In this document: positions 58,194 to 64,000 of the stretch, piece after piece
Layout: each line of letters begins with the position of its first letter
How positions within the stretch are numbered: the stretch's first letter is position 1
Source: Antedon mediterranea
Taxonomy: Eukaryota; Echinodermata; Crinoidea; Comatulida; Antedonidae
Direction: 5' to 3'
DNA: 64,000 nucleotides
NCBI RefSeq assembly: GCF_964355755.1
Contig: NC_092676.1
Coordinates: forward strand, 27,758,288-27,822,287
Notes under the pieces: model-generated
What the model saw: the letters and a program-made list of their open reading frames with translations, nothing else
Databases searched by the model: none
What the model was told of the DNA's origin: nothing
Translations under genes and position numbers: made by a program

Positions 58194-60205
58194 GACTTCT
58201 TATTCACAATGTCTGCAATATTAATTTCGTTTCCACTATTAAATGTTGTCTTTTTGTTACTTGTGCTCTCACCTGCTGCAGCAGTTGTCTCGTGTTAGTG
58301 GAGATAATAGTTTCCGATGACAACAACAAACGGTTCCTCGCAGAAATAATTTCGAATTATCATACGCACATCGAATTAAATTGAAATTGTATTAGGCAGT
58401 TGGACTATATTTGGAACTCATCAAATTGGATCTAGTTTCAGTGAGTCGTTCCCCATAGATATGCTTTTATATACGGAGCTATTTCGTTATCGACTCCCCT
58501 GTGACCAACCCTTAATTTCTTGGCTTGGTAAAATCGATATTATTTTGGTTGAATGTTCGAATGCAATGTTCGAGTTATAGCCAACCAATCTTAAACAGTG
58601 GAAGGATCATACAGTAGTGGTGGTGAAGTTTTGACAATACCTAGGCCTACTTTCTTCTTCAGAATATCTCTGCAATATTTTCGTGTAAAACAAATTCCAC
58701 TTTACAGTATTTGAATAATATGTTGTATGGTCACGTGGCTATGAATACAACAATTATCTTAAGAAGCGTCAAGAGTAAGTCACGCTTCATTTAGCTGCTC
58801 GGAATGATTCAGTGATCGACAAGGCCGGCAAATGGTATACTACTTAGAAGATTGAATTGCCTATACACACTGGCAATTGCAACCTCATAATCGCATTCTA
58901 ATGACAACTGAGAAAAACAAGAGTTTTAAAAGACCGTAAATTATCTAAATACACGGCCGCTGTTAATTCCACAAGAGGTGGCTATTAAACGTCTAAACGT
59001 ATAGATACTGTATTGGTATTTCTAAATACTGATTGTGTTCCAACTAATATATGTGTCCAACTTCTGCGCATATCGTTTGTGCGCTATCTGTTCTCAATGT
59101 GCACGCATTGATTCGCCATAATCATGTTTAGTAACCACAAGTTTGCAGCGCGGCACTTATTCTTGCTTGCGAACAGATACGGATTTCGTCTGTTTCAGCC
59201 TAAATATTCTAATAAACCTTCATGGGTTAACTGTACCGTATTGGTTAAAATTAGTTGACTTGTGAGTGTTTTTAACGATTCGAACCAAATTCTTCAACAC
59301 TTAATTTCTTTAAAGTTTTAATTTACAAAGTTATATCAATTTGTTCATTATGTTTTAGTAAGTAGGCTATTCCTGCCTTATGTAACCATTGTACAATAAA
59401 AATGAAGAAATTATTTTTTTTTATAGCATCGAACAATATAGTTCTATATTATAAATTGGTTGACATGGTTGAAAAACTCATTCTCAAGCCTAAATGCGAT
59501 CTCGTATGTTTTGTTTTCACCTGAGGTGTATCAACAGAAAATTGCATTTTCTTAACATTTCGCCCACGCCATTTTCAGAACCGATCATCATCAATACAGC
59601 ATTTTTGTTCCCTTTAACCGTTAGCCTATTGTCTATTTGTCAGTACAGTAGTACTTCAATATAGCCTATAGAGACGTTGAATAATCAAGGCAGTCGTTTC
59701 TCGTATTTTATTATAAGAAAGTAATTAGTTTACCGTGAGTAGCATGACAACCACGAAGGGACACTGTTAAACACTGTTACAATAGTAACACTAATTTAAA
59801 CGTATTTATTTGAAACATTATTTACACTTTACACTATACATACAGTACAGTATGCTATTTTATAAACTCCCCGTGTGGTTAGTGTCGTCATTATATTCTA
59901 TTTAAGAATATATGGCGATTATGGCGGCAAACGCGCACCATATCGGTTAACGGATCGGAAGGCACAACGTAACAATGCGTGCGCGTTATTGTTTATACTA
60001 CAAACAAGCGCATAGGTTAATGATTATGATTTTACGTAACAATTCAGATGAATAACATTATTAACGTCAGAAAGTTTGATTTGTTATACGTGGTTAAATA
60101 AACGTAAGCTTAATTATTATTAATATAATTATGTCCTGGTATTAAATAAAGTAATGTTCTGTTCTCCGTTGTATTGCTTAGATGAAGAGTCCCCATTTAT
60201 CATGT

Positions 60206-60359
60206 CTTAAAGCGCTGTCTACACTATCCTATCAAACTTTATGTGACAAAAAAGTGTGATGTACCCAAATAGGGTAGTAATATGCATAAATACGGTCCAT
60301 ATATGGGCACATCACTTTTTTTTTGTCACATAAAGTTTGATAGTGTAGATAGAGCTTTA
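60206..60359. mobile_element. MITE family A copy
   Basis: 'cttaaagcgctgtctacact' to 'gatagtgtagatagagcttt'; shares with 63391-63532 a 'cctatcaaactt' duplication after the left TIR. Confidence 0.85.
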
Positions 60360-60843
60360 GTTTTGACTTCACGCAAAATATTGATGCATCCGCATTGCAA
60401 TTTCTCTTTAATAGCAGACTTTGATCTGTGCAATATCCAGTTCTCATTAACTGCAAATGATGCTTACTTTGTATTTATTGTTATAAATTATGCTACCAAA
60501 AATGGCGCATTTAAGATATTTTTAAATATAGAGGAATATGGGCCAATGCTTTAAAATAGTATTAAATTTAAATGCTATATACTTAAAATGTGTTTGCATT
60601 GTAATACCAGACATAGTGGGCCCCTGGTCTTGCCTGGGTAAATAGAACGCATCGCAAATTATCTCAACTCGATATAATAACTGTTGTTATTAATTTGTTT
60701 ATGCATATTTAATTGTTACATCGTTGAGAAATCGTTAATTTATTTTCTTTGCATTTGAAGAGTGGGTTGTAATTAATAACAATAAAATATGATGTCACCT
60801 GTGACGTGCGAAACAAGATACATTCATTTTTTTATTTATTTAG

Positions 60844-61203
60844 CACTAGGACGATAACGATCGACGATAAATAGATAAACATACATTTTTCTTACATAAA
60901 ACAAATAAATTGGAAGTTTTCGTTTTAAACTACCGGTATATAGGATTATAATCATTTATGCTGTCTTTAATAAAAAATAATATATATTTTTTTTAATTCG
61001 ATCATGATCAATAAAAATAATAAAATCGTTGTATTGTCACGATATTTTTGCTCTTACTAATCATGACGTCATTTGATTGGACGTGTGAAAATATCATCAG
61101 GAAGCATGGTTATCCTATAGTTCTAGGATGAACACTTTTAGATTGTTTTATGTATGAAAAATGTATGTTTATCTATTTATCGTGAATTGTTATCGTCCTA
61201 GTG
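60844..61203. mobile_element. 360-bp TIR element, about 47-bp ends
   Basis: Left begins 'cactaggacgataacgatcg' and right ends 'gtgaattgttatcgtcctag' plus 'tg'; both arms also share 'ataaatagataaacatacat' as inverted complements. The interior is AT-rich and non-coding. Confidence 0.8.
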
Positions 61204-61899
61204 TAAATGGGCCTTTAAGACGTTTCGAAAAGAAAACATACATGAATACTTATTATGGTTATATTTTGTCATGATTTTCCATCAAAATATTCCAGCGTTC
61301 CATGTAATTGTTGCGAATAGGTTGAATTACGTAATGTTGCATTTATTTGCTTTGGCTTTTTACATTATTTACCGAGTTGTCGGCCTTGGTCATCAGAAGG
61401 ACATCTCTTGGTTTTTTTTTGTCCGAATCTAAGCAAACACTTTTATTATGTCAGTCAAACAATATAAGAACATGGACAAATGTTGCCATATTTATTTTAG
61501 TCATTTGTATTTATTTCCATTCCAGCTTAACCCGTATTTTCAGTGGCGGTCCTCATGACAAAATACATACTGTAATTACAACTATATCTAAATTAAACAT
61601 ACTATATATTAACATAAAATACAAAAATTATTCCGCTTGTTCAGTAAGAATTGCTATTACATTATTTAATTTAATTGTACGTTTGATTTGTGCTTTTTTT
61701 TTATCACCCGACTCTAACAACCATAGGTATAACTCCATCCATTCTTCAACCCCGTATAAGCTTTGCTTTATTTCTCACCTTCCCAAATGATCATATCTGA
61801 AGATTAGCCCTATTGCGTGTTAATTGAAATGATTCATTACGGCTCGACAGAGAATTCAAACGCGTTAGCAAGCTTAATTCCACTAGGATTGTTGTCCCC

Positions 61900-62000
61900 C
61901 TTATTTTAATCATTTTTACTGTTAATTTTTAATTTCTATGAAAGACAATAAGAGAAATAAATGTTACTTTGATTGATTGATGATTGATTGATTGATTACA
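61900..62000 (+). repeat. (TGAT)n tract, possible LINE 3' tail
   Basis: 'aataaatgttactttgattg' followed by a TGAT microsatellite, which resembles the 3' end of L2-like elements, but no coding part of a LINE precedes it. Confidence 0.35.
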
Positions 62001-62100
62001 AGATACCGACTATCTATCTATAAGTCGGTGTACTATTTACTATGTATTTACAATGCTGTTTTGTGTTAATTATTAAAGCAAGGCTTTTAAAGTACATTAT

Positions 62101-62140
62101 ATCATAGAGATATTATAGTTCACTATAATATCTCTATGAT
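62101..62140. repeat. 40-bp palindrome
   Basis: Perfect 19-bp arms ('atcatagagatattatagt' and its complement) around a 2-base loop. Confidence 0.9.
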
Positions 62141-62451
62141 TATATCTAATATCTAATCTAATGTAATGTTAATAATAATCAAAACAAGACACCCTAGTTG
62201 GAAGATGTTTACTCTAAAATTTGAATTGGCGAGCAATATGAGTTGAGCATTTATTTGTTATAACTTATGCGTTTACGCCAATTTCTAAAATTGCGGTCGG
62301 TATGGAAAACCTATGACAACGCCAAGTGCACGACATTTTATATATCCATTTACGGGCGCGTGGTCAGTCTTAATTTGTTTACATGGCACATAAAGGCCTA
62401 TTGCCCCACAGACGCTAGACTTGCTCCAGGCTGTATGCAAGTAGCCTAGTA

Positions 62452-62560
62452 TACGTATGCAACGCCATATGTGCCAAAATATTGATCTTTTAACTTATAT
62501 ATTAAGTCAAAATTCCGTCTGTAACCCAGATTACACAGTCACCAGTACATGGTTAGATTT
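62452..62560 (+). repeat. Dispersed repeat, copy 3 (partial)
   Basis: 'acgtatgcaacgccatatgt', 'tattaagtcaaaattccg' and 'taacccagattacacagtc' align in order with copies at 10960-11185 (inverted) and 13404-13620. Confidence 0.55.
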
Positions 62561-62897
62561 ATTTAACATACAATATCAAACATTTAAAGATGTTACCATT
62601 TTTCAGCATTGTAAATCTGACGTTGACGTCATGTGCAATCAATAGCAACCATTGTAACGCACGATGACTGGACTTGACCTTGCTGTGTCATTGTATTCAA
62701 AATCCTGTTAATTTAGTTATTTATAAATTAATCTGAATTTGTTTATCATTAATTAAGGTAACTGTTTCTCCTCGTTGTTAATATAATACGTATCACGTGA
62801 GTGAATCGTCTGCTATTTTCAACAACCAATAATTATCCTCGTATTACTTGAGATACACACCGCCCTCATTACTTGAGTGTTTGTGTGTGCGTATCAT

Positions 62898-62922
62898 CAT
62901 GGAGAAATATTATTTCTCCATG
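62898..62922. repeat. 25-bp palindrome
   Basis: Perfect 12-bp arms 'catggagaaata'/'tatttctccatg' around a single T. Confidence 0.85.
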
Positions 62923-63195
62923 GTATCATCATGTTCGCACATCGGTTAATCTTATTGTCCGTCAGAGTCCCTATTACGTTTACATGATTTGGTAAACAGA
63001 TCTCCGTCTGTTATCAAGCATAGATAAATTTAAAATTATACAAAGCCGCACATGACGAAAAAACATATTATGGTTCTTATTGGTTTAACAATAGACATTT
63101 TACTATAGGACATTTTTAAAAGTAGTATTTATTCTATTGTATTGAATTATTGAAGTTAAAACATCAGCAGAGTGGTACTGAATTTCTGTTAGTGT

Positions 63196-63349
63196 TAAGC
63201 TTGGTTCCCACTAGGACGCCAGGACGTAACGCACAGTGATTTGACAAATCACAAGCGATGGATTAATCAAACAGTCGCGTGTGATTGGTCAACTCGCTTG
63301 CGTTGCGTAAACGTGCTTGCGTTGCGTCTATGTGGAAAGCAAGCTGTAA
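63196..63349. mobile_element. MITE family B copy
   Basis: 'ttaagcttggttcccactag' to 'ctatgtggaaagcaagctg', with 'tcacaagcgatggattaatc' and 'gtgtgattggtcaactcg'. Confidence 0.8.
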
Positions 63350-63390
63350 TGCATTATTGGTCCATGCATTAGATCATATGCGTTGCAATC

Positions 63391-63532
63391 TAAAGCTCTG
63401 TCTACACTATCCTATCAAACTTTATGTGACAAAAAATGTGATGTGCCCATATATGGACATGATGATGTCATATCACTACCATATTTGGACACATCACATT
63501 TTTTTTGTCAAACTAGTTTATACAGAGCTTTA
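63391..63532. mobile_element. MITE family A copy
   Basis: 'taaagctctgtctacactat' to 'aaactagtttatacagagct'. Sits between two family B elements. Confidence 0.85.
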
Positions 63533-63545
63533 CGGTACATTATAT

Positions 63546-63664
63546 GGCTTGGTTCCCATTTGGAAACGCAAAGAGAACCTTTCATAATATAATCCATCGC
63601 TTTTAATCGGTCCAATTATATGCCGCGGTGCGCTTGCGTACCGTCCAAATGCAAACCAAGTTTA
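63546..63664. mobile_element. MITE family B, diverged copy
   Basis: 'ggcttggttcccatttggaa' to 'gtccaaatgcaaaccaagtt', inverted ends with a degraded middle. Confidence 0.65.
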
Positions 63665-64000
63665 AAACCCAGTTTTGCTTTATATAATACACAACCAAAC
63701 AATACGCGTTCGGAATAAAGTAGTATTTTTTTTTATATTGTAAAATTTACGACGCCTTGTGGTGCAAATTTTGACAATTTGTGAGCACTTATTCAGTCAG
63801 CTGCAGAAACTCATTACTGAACATCTCCCTGGGTGAAATAAAAATACATATCATATTCAAATTGAATAGGTAATGAAAGACAAGAGAATAAAATGTCATA
63901 TGTATATATATAATAGAAACGGCGAGCGCGCGTTCATAATTATACTCACAATATCGACTGTGATGAATTTTGCAAAGGTTTTAAAAATAATTCTTATTCT

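Larger units (their letters stand above)
54244..64000. other. Non-coding stretch to the window end
   Basis: 9.8 kb of AT-rich DNA with scattered MITEs (families A and B), a dispersed repeat, a 360-bp TIR element and two palindromes, but no coding exon I can support. It may be intron of the channel gene or intergenic. Confidence 0.5.

Noticed and set aside
61347-61790. 147-codon plus-strand frame, hydrophobic
   Set aside because: Composition follows AT-rich DNA; there is no motif, no splice context and no ATG at the frame start.

Overview
This is AT-rich eukaryotic nuclear DNA from an animal. Genes have many short coding exons with GT-AG introns, and the introns are dense with short inverted-repeat transposons, minisatellites and one intact LINE. 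The gene set (SLC22 transporter, RING/B-box/NHL TRIM protein, glutamate carboxypeptidase II type NAALADase, glucoside xylosyltransferase, peroxisomal TYSND1 protease, CNG-type channel) and the very common 'taggcct' motif suggest a marine invertebrate deuterostome, most likely an echinoderm. That taxonomic guess is an inference. There is no operon-like structure, and no virus, CRISPR array or functional RNA gene was found.

Layout. 463-10448 (minus): a complete 10-exon SLC22-type transporter whose exons join in phase to 566 codons plus stop. Its intron 8 holds a single-coding-exon TRIM-NHL gene on the opposite strand (1680-3374). 10760-27724 (minus): an 18-exon NAALADase/PSMA-like M28 metallopeptidase of about 737 aa with all zinc ligands; its introns are packed with mobile elements. 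30003-33811 (plus): a 6-exon glucoside xylosyltransferase (GXYLT) of 532 aa. 34486-37842 (plus): a non-LTR retrotransposon with one intact endonuclease/reverse-transcriptase ORF, inserted in a MITE. 39431-43894 (plus): an 8-exon TYSND1-like peroxisomal serine protease of 549 aa ending in the peroxisomal signal SKL. 46456-47023 (plus): the first coding exon (S1-S4) of a cyclic-nucleotide-gated-type channel. No further exon was found in the remaining 17 kb, which is probably a giant intron or intergenic DNA.

Mobile DNA dominates the rest. Family A is a roughly 100-170 bp MITE with about 22 copies across the window. Family B is a roughly 100-200 bp MITE rich in 'acgcaacgcaa' with about 12 copies, including a four-unit tandem array. 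Several single or low-copy terminal-inverted-repeat (TIR) elements are also present.

The most unusual object is a 3.7-kb element at 14778-18506 in NAALADase intron 12. It has matching terminal inverted repeats and long subterminal arrays of 'cactcttt' motifs in both orientations. Inside it is a decayed, intron-containing gene that is not a recognisable transposase. This is the best candidate here for an undescribed system, probably a non-autonomous DNA transposon that carries or captured a spliced gene.

Exon coordinates were derived by hand from splice consensus, reading phase and family similarity; expect errors of a base or two. MITE ends are accurate to about 5 bases.
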